Origin: Liquidambar formosana
Lineage: Eukaryota; Streptophyta; Magnoliopsida; Saxifragales; Altingiaceae
Direction of reading: 5' to 3'
Length of the DNA: 64,000 nucleotides
Assembly (NCBI GenBank): GCA_039720395.1
Contig: CM077827.1
Span: forward strand, 10,145,991 to 10,209,990
Positions 46,005 to 59,200 of this stretch are shown one piece after another. Position numbers and translations under genes: made by a program. How positions within the stretch are numbered: position 1 is the first letter of the stretch; every line of letters starts with the position of its first letter. Below the pieces are notes generated by a model. The model ran no database searches, had not been told where the DNA came from, and was given only the letters and a program-made list of their open reading frames with translations.

Positions 46005-49000
46005 CTACAAGCCCAACTTTTTAGCAAACCAATCCGAAAGATTCGCAATTACAAACCCTGCAAATACCTGCAACATGACACCAAAAAAACATGGAAAAAA
46101 TTACACATGCAGCCAGCAACAATTAGGTGTGTTTGAAAATTGAATCAGTCCATAGTGGTTTATAAAACAATTAAAAACAAAAGGTGGTAGTGCTATATGG
46201 AGGCATCACCAACAAGCCCCAAAATGAAATGAGTTCCATAAAAACCTAGAATGTGTTTATTGAACGAGTGATGGACTCATTTAGATGCTACTAAAACTAT
46301 AACTATTGATTTCAAATGTGCTCTATAATTTACAATGTAAACATTCAATTTTCATGGGACCTCCAGATGCTCGGATAGAAAATATCTAGATGTAAGGGTT
46401 TTTTTATTTTTTATAAATAAAAAGTTGTATATAACTATATATAAGATCAGAAGTAGGAGAGGGGTTCTGTAATGGTGGCATTAGCCAATCACACACTGCA
46501 TCACTTTTAAAAGAGTGGTTCCATCATTTCACAAAATGCAGAGTGCAGTTTTAGAAGTTCTCCTATTTTCGTTCTAAATAATTGCATCTGAGCAAATTAC
46601 TTTTGCAATTTGCACCCATGACTTGTGAATGAAGAGCAGGACCCAGTAACTTATGAGTTCCGCCCAATTACACCAGAAATGGTAAAAATTTAGACGACAG
46701 TATCCTCTGGTTTTTCCCTTTAATGCCAAAGAAAGTTTTCAGATGGTCCAAAATCATCTTTTGAACATGATTTATCACTGAAAAATCTCCATAGTGGGCT
46801 CATTTTTGTGGAATGTATTTTGCCGAACACATGCCACATTGCCACCTATCTAATCATGGTGCCTGAAAACCCATCCTTCAGTTTTGAAAGCTAGAAAAGT
46901 CATCCTATTTTCCATCTTTGTGACAATCTTATTACCTGAGCTGATCCAAGAATGTAGATAGCTGAATAATGACGGCCATGAATCACCATGTCAGCCACCA
47001 TAGCAAGTGGGATCGTGAGTGACATGCCCAAGGTGGCCACCAGTGGAGTTGTCCAAACAACACACAAGGCCCTAAGAAGAATAGGGGAGATTCACATTAA
47101 GAAATCAGAACATGTGAATGATAATGAAGCATCAATTGAGAGAGGCTGACTTTCACATACCAAAAGTAGTCAGAGAGGACACTTCCAATGAAGCCATTGA
47201 CAATAACAACTTCATCCATTTTGGCAGAGTGAGGAATTGTGAACTTGGGTTCAATTCCTAAGGCTGTTAATGGCCATACTGAAAAGGAAATAATTTTTTG
47301 AATAAAATATTATTCAATCAAACAAGCAATATGAAACCTAAATTTACATGACAGATTTCACAGAAATTCAGAATACGAAAAAAAAAAAAAATTTAAGATC
47401 CAGCTTCCAATTCAACCAATAAGTCAGCTACAATATTTGCATCATTACATCTCAGAGTATGTGAAGAGAAAAGGAAAACAATACACAACTGAGATATAAT
47501 GTCTAACAAATCATCATGCCTCTAAGAGGTCCATTCTTTATACTCTTCTGGTCAGCATGAAATAATAAGAGATCTATCTCCACACAGACATGAGCGTTAT
47601 ATTTGCACAGTGATCTGGCCATACCAACCCTATCGTTGTATCCTTCCAAAGAAATGGTTTGAATTGCCAAGTTAGCTACTTACTTCAGGAAAGAGATTCT
47701 ATTAGTCAGCTCAATATAACCTTCTATAGGGTAAGCTCCTAACTAATTGTCATTTTGGATATTTTGTCCACCAAAAGTAACCAAGTGAAAGCAATAGATC
47801 AAATTCATAGCAAAACCACCTACACATTTCATAAAGAACATTTTCGTGGTATTACAATTAGCATAAACAACTCCTTTGAACAACCTGTGCATAAGTTTAA
47901 ACTGAAACCCATCCATATGATAGCATCATTATATCAGAGATTTAAAATTCTCTTTAAATATGAAAATTTCAAGTTCAATGGAGGATTAAATGAACATATC
48001 AAGAAATTTTTAGCCTTTTTTGATGTCTCTAATTAAAAAGAAGAGAAGTGTTGTGAATATTACAATTCCAAGACTAATAATCTAGGTGGAACTTGGAAGT
48101 GTATAGAAGATCCTCTCCTAAATAATTGTGAGTAAATTAAGGTTTTGTCATTGCACAAGAAGGTCAATGAACATTTTGCCAATAGTTTTCTAGTGTTTCA
48201 TGGGATGATTTATAATCAATAACGCGTTGTTAAATGTGTTCTTCAGTGTTTTGAGGTATGGCACAACTTGATGATTGATCTTCTGGGCGAGCTGTTGGGC
48301 ATAGGAGAAAGGCAAAGTCAGCATGAGTTGGCTGCCGAACTGAGGTGTAGAAGTAGTAACCCACCAACCACCTATCAGGAGGCTTATTCTGTTTGGGATA
48401 CAGCAGCGGATTGTTCTTAAAACTGTTCCTTTATGGGTCGGTCATCTGCTAACATGGAAGGACTGATCATGGCTAACCATGATTCTTCCTCTATGGCTTG
48501 ATCATCTGCAAAGATGAGAAGATCAAAGGAAAAGGCATCTAGGGGGCTAAGGACCTTCTTAGTAGCATTGTTTGATCTGAGGCTGAGTAGGATTGGACTA
48601 CGATTGTAATTACTTCCAAGTATATTGCAAGTATCGTGTGATCTTTAATTTTGAGGAGTTCACAAAATTGGGATTTTTTGAACCAGCTCCTCTCTTTGTT
48701 GTATGGGGCAATGGTTAATTAACAAAAGGAAAACAAACGAAATCCCTTTTCCAAGCCATGTTAGTTGGGCCTGATGGTAACTTCCCTCCAGGGATTCTTT
48801 CTTTCTTTGTTTGGCGCCCACGATTCAATTCTAAAAGTATACTAAATTCTAAAAGTATATGAACATATTGCAAGAAATTCAACCTTCCCAACCAGTGTGG
48901 CATGCACTTGCTTTAATTCCAAGTCCATCAACCATCTTTTGATTCATCACCCTTGGGCATTTTTAATTTGGTCAGCATAGGGCATGGACTGAACACTATC

Positions 49001-50258
49001 GTTTTTTTTTTGTGATGGCAGTTCTCCTTTCCTAGTTTCCTAAAGCTCAGTGTAATAAAGGTAAAAATTTTAAAGGTTAATCACAACTGTTCTGTTTTGA
49101 TCAAATGAGAAGTGTTGTTAAGAAAAACATGCATTTTTTCTTGGTCTGCTGTTATTAAGGACTAGAATTGGGGGCACAGGTGATATGCCTGTGCAACTGC
49201 AACGCATTACTTTGGAATAGGTTAAAGGGGATAGACTGGGGGATTCATTTATATATTTTTTGGATACTCTCACGCTCTAAAGTGGAGCTTTCTTTTTGTT
49301 TTTTTGTATGTATATGTCTCGTGTACATGCGCTATGCCTTTTTTTAATTGGTAATATAAATCCAAGGTCCATGAGAACCATGAAACCTTGTGTGATCAGC
49401 CTCAAGGAGTTTAGCAAGAGTAGAACTCAGGACCAACACTTCTTGAGGCGTCATCCCTTGCCAACTGAGCTACCCCTTGGGGTTAATTTTATTCATTTTT
49501 CGTTTCTTCAATTTGTTTCTTTGTGGAGTCTTTTTTTTTTTTTTCCTTATCATCCAAAATAGATAAATAAACAATTGTAAAATGGTTGTGTTTGTGCGTG
49601 CGTGCATGCAAGAGAGAGAGAGAGAGGATGTGGGTATGAAGAATAAATCCAACTGATTGTTCCATACCTTCATGGAAGGAAATTTTTACTCATATCTACT
49701 CCTTTGATGCAGTTTTTACCCTCATTTCTCTGCATGTTATTCTTCTATTATACTATTTGATGCTTGGAAGGAGAGAAATGGAGATGGTGAGACATTCTAT
49801 GATTGTTCAATTCTTCTATTTGGCTTGCTGATAATTGATGATTTCAAAGAACAAAGAAGGAGAAGAATAGGCATGGTGGAGTGTTAGAGGAAGATGAGAG
49901 AGAAAGGATAGCTATTTTTTAAAAGAGAAAGACATAGACCCTGTTTGGCTAAGCTTTTAAATAGTCCAAAATCATTTTTGAAGCCTAAAATCACTTTTGG
50001 TCCTGTTTGATAGCCTAAATCATAATCAATTATAGGCTCAAGAAGTGATTCTATAATAAGCAGGCTCCTCACAACTTCTAATCAAAATCAAGGTGTCAGC
50101 TTTTGTGGAGGATTTTAATAACTTTACATATTTCCAAAACTATCCTTAATGCTTGAGTACGGAAACAATTTTTTCCACCCATGTCCTTTAATATAACGAT
50201 AATAGACCCACAATTTTTTTCTTTCTTTTAAATTTTAAGCGAAGAAAAGGAAAAAGGC

Positions 50259-50289
<31 letters not shown>

Positions 50290-53200
50290 AGTAATACACC
50301 TTTGTGGGGTTGGTCGAACGGTCTAGTCTTGGGTGTGTTTTTAAGAGGTTATTGTTTTGACGCCTCGCAGTAATTGTTGCTTGTGTGGGTACGGGAAGTC
50401 TCACCTAGGTCGTTAGGGGAATACTTTGAGCTCAAACTTTGGTGGGAGTATGGCTTAGGATACCCCCAATCTTTAATAATAAAAAATTTTAAAAAAAAAT
50501 ACTACTAATGCCAAATAGGACAACAAAAAAAAGGGAAAAAAAATCACTTATTATACGGGGCAGTTCAATCAATTCATGGTTATAGCAACTACAACAAATG
50601 TTCTTTCCAAACAGACAAAAAAAATCACTTCCAGCTCTAACAGCATTTTAGAATACAGTTTCCAAACAAAGACTGATTCTCTTATGCTACTTGTAACTTC
50701 TGATTCTCTTTTACTTTTGCCTAAAAGCAAAAGCTACAGTTTTCCCAAACAAGGCCATAGAGATGTTGGTTTAGGTAATTATGGGAGCAAGATTTTAGAA
50801 ATATATGGGCAACTATTGTTGGGTTCTTTATTGTAGAGATGGAGTTGACCCTAATTATAGTTTTCGCTTAAAGTTTTAAAGGGGGTGCTTTAATGTTTTA
50901 TAGTGCCATCCAACGACAAAGAAGGTTGGTTAAATATAATAGATTCTGCACAGTCCCTTCTTACATTGAGTTCACAGCTGGATATCCGAACCAGAACTTC
51001 ACTCTCGATCCTTAGTTCCATATATATATATATATGTTGTACGTTGTCTTTTTCAATGACAAACCCATCCAAAAAAGAAAGAAAGAATTAAAGAGAAAAG
51101 AAAAAAGACAATTTCCTTTAGATTTCTTACGGTGAGAGAAAATGACAACTTCCGCTAGTTATCATTTTGCCTACAAAATTTCCTATATGAAATTTGCTTC
51201 AATCCAATTTGATTTAAGCAACTTCACATGAATTGATAAAATAGAGGATGGATATGATTACAAAAATACTAACCCAATCAATTAGACATGCAGGAAAGAA
51301 AATCATGATATATTATCCCAAACCCTACTTTCCAATCAAAATACTTAACCAAATTAAACTTTCCTTTTTCACAAAGTTGCTACAGTCCTATCATCCCCAC
51401 CTGATTCAATATTATAAAACCTCTTTAGGGCTAGATTCTAAAACACTCTAATTGACTTGCCTTTCCCACTAGACAGTATTAGGGGTATTGATCATTATTT
51501 TTTGTCAAATCAGTCCCCATTTATCCAACAGTCCATTGTCAACGAACACAATACCTTTCATTAGTAGATTACACACTTAACAATCCTTCTTTATTATCCA
51601 ACCTAACTTATCAAAAGAAAATCAGTATTATAGTTCATAGGATATAGATGACTTGACAATCTACCTGTTAAAACTGATGCTAAAGAGAAAAAATCAGTAC
51701 AAAAACTGGAAGTTGACAATTTCTAGCCCATTATCCCAAGACACTACTAGGTTTTAGACAGAATCTTTCAAGAAAAAGAAAAAAGAAAAAAAGTTTTACC
51801 AGTAAAGAAATTTTACGATTAGAGGCCAGCATGTAATATAAACACCCTCTCTAGCATATATTGTTCAGATGAACCTAATAATAAACTTTGATGGTTCAAG
51901 TATAAAAATGTTACTAATCAGATCACTCTTACCCAGCCACCATAGCGCAACAAGTGTAAACAATCCAATATATCCAAACAACTTTTGCAAGTCGACCCTT
52001 CCTCCTTCCTCGCCAGCAAACTTCTTAAGAAGCACTGCAGCATTAGTTGTGTAATTAAATATTAGCATAATAGTTTTGGACTAATATTTCAAAAGTATAG
52101 AATAAAAAAGACTGTGCCCAACCAGTAAAGAGCCCGTATGACACAGCTGAGAGAAGGCCAAAAAGATCTCCTACAAGAGAGCGTTTTCCATTTCTGAAGA
52201 CAGAATTTCAACTGTAAATACCCAAAACATGCATCACCAAGAACAAATTGATAAGTAAAAATGAAATTGACTATATGTGTTGAAACAGGAAAGAGGCAGC
52301 CTGTATGTGCAACTGTACTTTAATATCTTGAGATGTTTCTTCACACATCAGGAAGTAGAAATCATGGCCAAGGCAATCAAACTCCATGAAATTTTCCGGC
52401 ATAGACAAAGAAAGAGATAACTGTCACTTATCATATGATAGAGTAAGCATATAATAGCCTATGTTCATTGCACAAGCGGCCACCCCCTCCCCTCCCCCGC
52501 TTTTTGCGTTATTAAGTAATATAAACATTTTTTAATTCAGAAAAATACCATAGAACATCGTCATTAATGATACAACTTAATTACAAAGAAACAACTAAGG
52601 CGAGAGTCATCTAGCAAAAAACACTGAAGCAGTAGACAGTGAAGTTTTCCTACTACCATGATGCCTGCAGGCTGCAGCACATATAATATGCTTTGTTAAT
52701 ATGGTTTCCCCTAAATAAGGAACTTTTTCCTCTAAGTGATGCCGCTTCAGAGGAAGGCTCACTATACAGGCCTAACTTCAATTATGTAAATTACAAAAAT
52801 TGTGATCATGACTACACGTCACACGAGCATTAATTAATCCATTGACTTCATCCTCCATTGAAACAAAATTAAGCCCAGAAAAGAGTTAAACTCAAAAGTA
52901 AATGCAATGTAACCAAAGGATGAAAGACTTACCCAGATGCACTTAGTTGTGACTCATCTGTTGCCCAAGTTTTCCCTAGCGTTGTCATGGCAACACCAGC
53001 CATGCTCACAAAGACAGCAACTACTTTTGCTATATTCAAAGAATCTTGGCCCAAAAAAGCACCAATAAAAAGCGTAAAAAGTCCTGAAGTTGAGGACAAT
53101 ACTGTAGTACTTGCAACACTTGTACGCGCAAGTGCAGCATTTGATAAATACTGAAACAGAAGAAAAACACACACACACACACACACACACATTAGCAAGT

Positions 53201-55867
53201 GCGTCCATCATATAGAAATTAGATCCAGACCAGCATCATAAAGCAATACAAGATTTCTCCAGGAAACACCAAAAAATTCTCCAGGATACACCTCTCATCT
53301 AATAGCAGAAGTATGCATATATAAATTATGAAAAAGCAGAGTCGTTACATAATAAAATGACGTGTACATCAATAATCTAAAACATGTTTACATTTAGAGA
53401 ATAATATGATCAGTATTACGCGAATGAGCCGTCGGGAACATCCCTTTGCATGACAATGGGTTAATGGAGCTCGTCCATTCATTGGGTCATCCCTTGCTCT
53501 CACGTTTGAGTGTTTGCTCATCGTTTTGGCTGGTGAGTGATATTTCTGCTTATTGCAGTCACCTACAGTATGCCATGAGGCACATGGTTTGGATTCAACA
53601 AACCCTCGATATAACTCCAGTCCAAAACCAGTCTGATATAAAATTCTTAAGACATAAGATTTGATTTTGGGGTGTTTGTCCAACAGTGTGCTGAACCCTA
53701 CAACTTAAACCTCGGGGGCTATGCGCGACAGCCAAGCACAAGATGAAACAACCCTCTAAACTTGAGGTTAGTTGACCCAAAGACCTGCCATTGGACACTA
53801 GACTGCTTCACATATATAAAACACATTCAAGGTGTTATAGAGCTGTTATGTGGCACAAGACTGATCCATGAGGAAGACATATACCCTATACTTCATGCAT
53901 GATGCATAAAAAAGTTGTCCTCAAACACATCCCCTGAATGGCATGTAATTGAATAGTCTGGAACAAATAAATATTAGACCAAGCAAGCTGTTAAAAAATA
54001 TGTCATCGTAACAGTTATCTGTGGAGGGACATTAGAATCTAGAGGATTGACTTGTGTCATTTCAGTACAGCTGTACACCCATATGAACATTTGCCCAAAA
54101 GATCCAAAGATGTTACGCCCAGAAAACTACCGTTACACATATACATAGCAAGCTCAATGACATGTATATAGCTTTAAACATGTTGAGAGGATTGAAAATT
54201 TTCAGTACAAGTATGCTATTAAGAGATTATTGGGATAGGACCAAAATAATAATAATAATGATAAGGGAGTCTTTTCCTTCTTTGACAAAAATAAATCAAA
54301 ATGAACATTTACATAGAAATGTCTATGCTTTTATGCACAATATTGAGTCAGATGCTTTACAAGCCAGACCAAGATAAAAGGAAATCTTGAAGAAACCAGC
54401 AATGCAGTGCCTTACCTCTGTTATAAACCAGATAGGAGCAATGTAAAATCCATAAGTAGCAATTTCCCGGGTTGTAACCTCTCTGTTTTGCTTCAGCATC
54501 TCTGCGTCATCTTTACGCTTAGGAACCAATGGCTGATCCTCTTCCTGAGCAGGAATGTCTACTTCACTGTCTTTTCTAGTCAAAACACCTTGAAGTTCCG
54601 TCTCAAATAATTTCTGCCCCCCAATGTATTTTAGAGGAGAACTAAGTCCAAGAGAAGATTCATTCACGGTTTCTGCATTTTTACCACTTTTAGAAGAGCG
54701 ACGTCTTAGTGAATTACATAACCAATCCTTAATGAATGCTATTGGGAGATAAACTACCATAAGAGAAGCTCCAAGATATGTTACTGCAAATGGCTGCTTA
54801 TAGTCTGTGAAAATACCCTGTTAAACAAATACTAGTCAGTTAAACTCTTGATTATATACATATACTCAGTACTAATAATTCAACAAAGAAGGAATTATGC
54901 AAAAGAGATTTTTTTTTTTTTTAAGAGAGTAAAGAAAATGAACCAGCAAGCATATAGATTAATTACTTTTAGCCTTGAACAAGTTCCACACTTTACAGAT
55001 ATCTTAATATCAAACAATTAAAGACACAAGGAACCACCTAAACTAAGCAATGCTTACTCACTAAGCTATTCCCTGCAGCTGAAACAAATAGATTCCCTCC
55101 ATTACAGGATTGGCTATAGAACTCAATTTGGCCAATTTATCATCTATGCGAAATCTAATTTCATTCAAACAAAAACTCCATAGTAAGGGTATTACAAACT
55201 CAAATTTAAGTGCTCCTTTGTAAGTTCTGATTTGGGGAAGTGTAGGGGATGTTCAGCATCAACTAAATTCAAGAAAATCAGCTATCATCACATGACAGTG
55301 TCCTTCAAGCAAAGTGATCGGCCTTCTGATTGTTTGCTGAGTGCCAATTTTCACCCAGGAAAAACAAAATTCTTAGGATAAAATATGTACATAAACCATT
55401 AAAACTTCCCATCAAACATACTAAACTGATATAGATGAAGCTCAGTTCCTTAGGAAAGTTCAAAATAAAACATAAGATTCCCTTTTAATCAACTAAACTG
55501 ATATAGATGAAGCTCAGTTCCTTAGGTAAGTTCAAAATAAAACATAAGATTTCCTTTTAATCAACTTAGCATTAAATTAATTCTTTAGGGGTTGTTCAGG
55601 ATCTTCATAACCAGCTTTTGTTGATACAAGGTCGGCTCAAATGTCTAGGCCTGGTATTTAGTAAGTGCACTCAACCTAGATATCTGGTTTTTGGTTGTTT
55701 TAATTTGGGGCCAAAAGGCAGGTTCAATTGCTCCAAGAGGTAGCTGGTTTTCACAAATCCCAGATAAAAAATTTCAGAAACCAAAAGTGGAAAAGACTTC
55801 CTGCGTGAGAAATAAGTCTCCTATCTACAGCTTCTCTTCACCTCCCCCCACCTCTCTCTCTCTACCT

Positions 55868-55903
<36 letters not shown>

Positions 55904-56257
55904 GTAGAAAAAGCTATAGAGCTCATCCCTAGAGAGTTCCCTACAGCTGCTCTATTATTGCTACATTTCCTCTACATCTCTCAGCCCTAAGAGTTTTTTC
56001 TTAGCATTCCTTTACAACTCCCAAGCCTCTCTTATGTGAATGGAGAAGGCTTGAACACTAATCGAGATAGAGAAACGTGTGCTCCAAAGCGTTTTCTTAT
56101 CATCTTAATGATCACTTCCTTTGTTTGGCTGGAAGCAAAACTGATAAGATCATTAAGATATTTAGGGTTTTGAATACAAAAAGTTTATTTTGAAGGGAAT
56201 CCCACGGTTTAAAATTTTTCTCCTTTCTCCTTACTCTCCTCTCTCTCTCTCTCTCTC

Positions 56258-56291
<34 letters not shown>

Positions 56292-59200
56292 ATCTTGCAG
56301 TTCTGAGCAGTAATCACACAAAATGTTGCTTCATTTTTTTTTCTTTTGCTTTATTTTATTATTATTAATTTTTCCCTTCTTTTTCCTTCTCTTCTCTTGT
56401 GACAGATGTAAGGGCCTGTTTCCCATAATCTGGACCAAGAAGGTTCAAAACCAAGTAAGCTAGTTAGTTCATATCAACTATCAAAAATAATTTTAAACTG
56501 AAATTTCTGAACATTACAGAAAACAAAAATTTCTAAAAGCTACATGCCATTACAGAAAACACGTGAAATTTTCAGCAATGGGTACAAAGCAAAATCAAAT
56601 TCCAACCATTTCAATGACCAAACTTTAGACCAAGGATAAAAACAGCAATTTATACATCGTTATAAATGAAATATCATCTAAATTCAACCACAAATATAAT
56701 TTGTTAAAGCCCTTTGATACACATTTGTTCTCCCCCTCCCTAATAGCCCAGGGTTTTATATAAGTAGGTGATATAATGTGGTAACAAAGTAAGAGGTCTT
56801 GTGATCAAATTCCTGCTGGTGTATTTCTGCCATGTGTTCCTGTAAGACCACATGTGTTGCGGGCAGAGGAGGGTGTTAAAGCCCTTTGATACACATTGCT
56901 CCCCCTTCCTAATTGCTCAGATTTTTAGATGAGTTGGCACAAAATCCAACACCATAACTCTCAGTTTGCTAGCCAAGAAAACTGAGAAAAGGAAAGAAAA
57001 TAAGACTTACAAATCTTCTGTTTCATGGTGTTTTAAATTCTCACAAATGTAAATTCACCCGAACTGAGCAAATAAATGTCATAGGGCTCAGTTCCCAACA
57101 ATTAAAAACTTAAAATCAAATTTTATTTTATTATATTTTCCAACCTTTTTCTTACCAACCAAATGGGGCATAATGGCAAATCAAAGGGGGACAATGGCTT
57201 AACATGGGTGACTTCTGCAGAGGTGACCCATATAATAATACAAACAGTGATTTGGAACCGACTGGCAACACATTTCCAACCTAACACAAGTCAAAGAAGC
57301 CCAGAAAGAGAAATTGGACAACTATGAAAATCTATGTGGTTTGGTGAACATGTAAACCATATATCAAGCTAGTTAAAATATCAAGGCAACATGGGAATTA
57401 AAGGCATCGAAGCAACACCAAGCCAAATATTAAAACAACCATGAATTGAGGCAACATAACAGTTCAATGGGACAATAGCTTAAGTTAACAGGGCAATTTG
57501 AAGTTGGATCTTACGAGACCGTAGCTTTTAAAATTGTTATAGAAGTTGCTTAAGGTATTTCCGTAATGGTAAATCATTAATCAGGGCAGCTATGCATTGA
57601 GGGGAAATGGTAGTTTAAGGTCTCCAAATCATATTAAAAAGGAAACGCAATAGTTCAGAGTCTGATCAAACCAAATATCAAGGCAGCCATGGATTGAAAC
57701 AACATGGTGGTGCAATGTCCTACCAAACCATACATTTAGGAAACATGATCATTCCAAAAGATATGAAGGGCAGTTTCTATTTAAATCCTATGGAACAATA
57801 GCTGTCAATATGATTGTGGACATAGTTTAGAAACACAGTAAACCACATATCAAGTTATGCATGCATCCAGGCAACATGGTAGTTAAGGACCTACCAGATC
57901 ACTTATCGATGCAATTCTAAATCCAGGTAACATAGTAGTGCAGGGTCCAATTGAACCATGTAACTTGGAAACATGACAATCCAAAATCTTGCGCAAAGAC
58001 AAGCCAGGGCAACATGAAGATATAGTCAAGTCAAGCCATATATCAAAACAAGGCAACATTATAATTAAAGTCAAACAAGGTTTAATTATGAGGGACAATA
58101 GTTTAAGTTTCATACTAGATTGTATAACATGGGAACGATTTGTTGTTGGATCCTATGGGACTGTAACTTCTTAAATCACCCTAAAAAATAGTATGGGAAC
58201 CAATGCAACCATATTCCAATGCAACATGGTTGGTTAAGATCCTACCATTCCATATATTGAGGCAATATGGTAATTTAAGATAATGGTTCAAAGTTTCAGA
58301 TGAAACTAAAAATGAGATGACCGAAACTTTATGGTCTTGATATGGAATGACTTGGTATATTGCCAAGAGTCAAAGATATATAACAAATACATCTTTTGGG
58401 AGGAGATGGCCGAGATATCGCTTGAGACTGAAACACAACACCGAGATCTCGACAAAAACAAGATGTAATGTCAGTCCCAAACGAGATCTCGTCCATCTCC
58501 TCCGAAAAAATATATCCCCACGGAGATGAAATTTTTATTTAAAGCATATAAAACCCTATCTTATCTCTCTTTCCTTCATTTTTCTGCCAATAATTGAAAT
58601 TATTTTACTTCAAAAAGGCTAAATCTCCCAAAATCCCTCAATTTCAACTCAAAATCTTTTCATTTCAACGTCAACTTCCTCTCTTTCTTAGAATTTTGGA
58701 TTGAGGATAAATTCACAAATTTTGGCACTGTTGTTTTAGATCTACGCTTGCATTATGTAGATTTAGTGTTATTTGGAGTAGATCTAAGTACGGACAATGA
58801 AGTGAAGGCTCTAGATTGGGCTTTTATCATAATATAACATATTTAGGAGGCAAACTAACCAGTTGTCGTTGTTTTTTTTTTTCATTATTATTAAGAAGGC
58901 CAAACCTCTTGTACTACTTATTTATTTTACTAATGAAAACTGTCAGACACTATTACTTTTTTTTTTTCCTGAATTTTCTATGATTTTTTATTATTATTTA
59001 TTATTATTATTATTATAGATTTTCATGAGCATTCTTTCATGTCTTCTTATGAACTGAATTGACTATATTTGTCTTCACTTTAGTACCCTTAACTTCAATA
59101 AGAAATTTGGTTGGTTTTCAGTTTTCACTTTAGTACCCTTATGATTAGGTCTCAATTTTCACATTGCCAGATATTTTCCAGGACATAAGGGAACTGACTG

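Larger units (their letters stand above)
47279..51932 (-). other. Intron 5 of the transporter gene, with insertions
   Basis: This 4.65-kb intron holds a SINE (49345-49484), a TIR element (49937-50756) and a TA microsatellite near 51020. Part of it (47700-48700) is unrecognised repeat-like DNA with a meaningless plus-strand frame at 47755-48036. Confidence 0.7.

Noticed and set aside
45922..46143. Two overlapping plus-strand frames at the transporter's 3' end
   Set aside because: They are antisense to the last exon and the 3' UTR.
47755..48036. A 93-residue plus-strand frame inside a transporter intron
   Set aside because: No recognisable domain, antisense to the gene, and typical of AT-rich repeat DNA.
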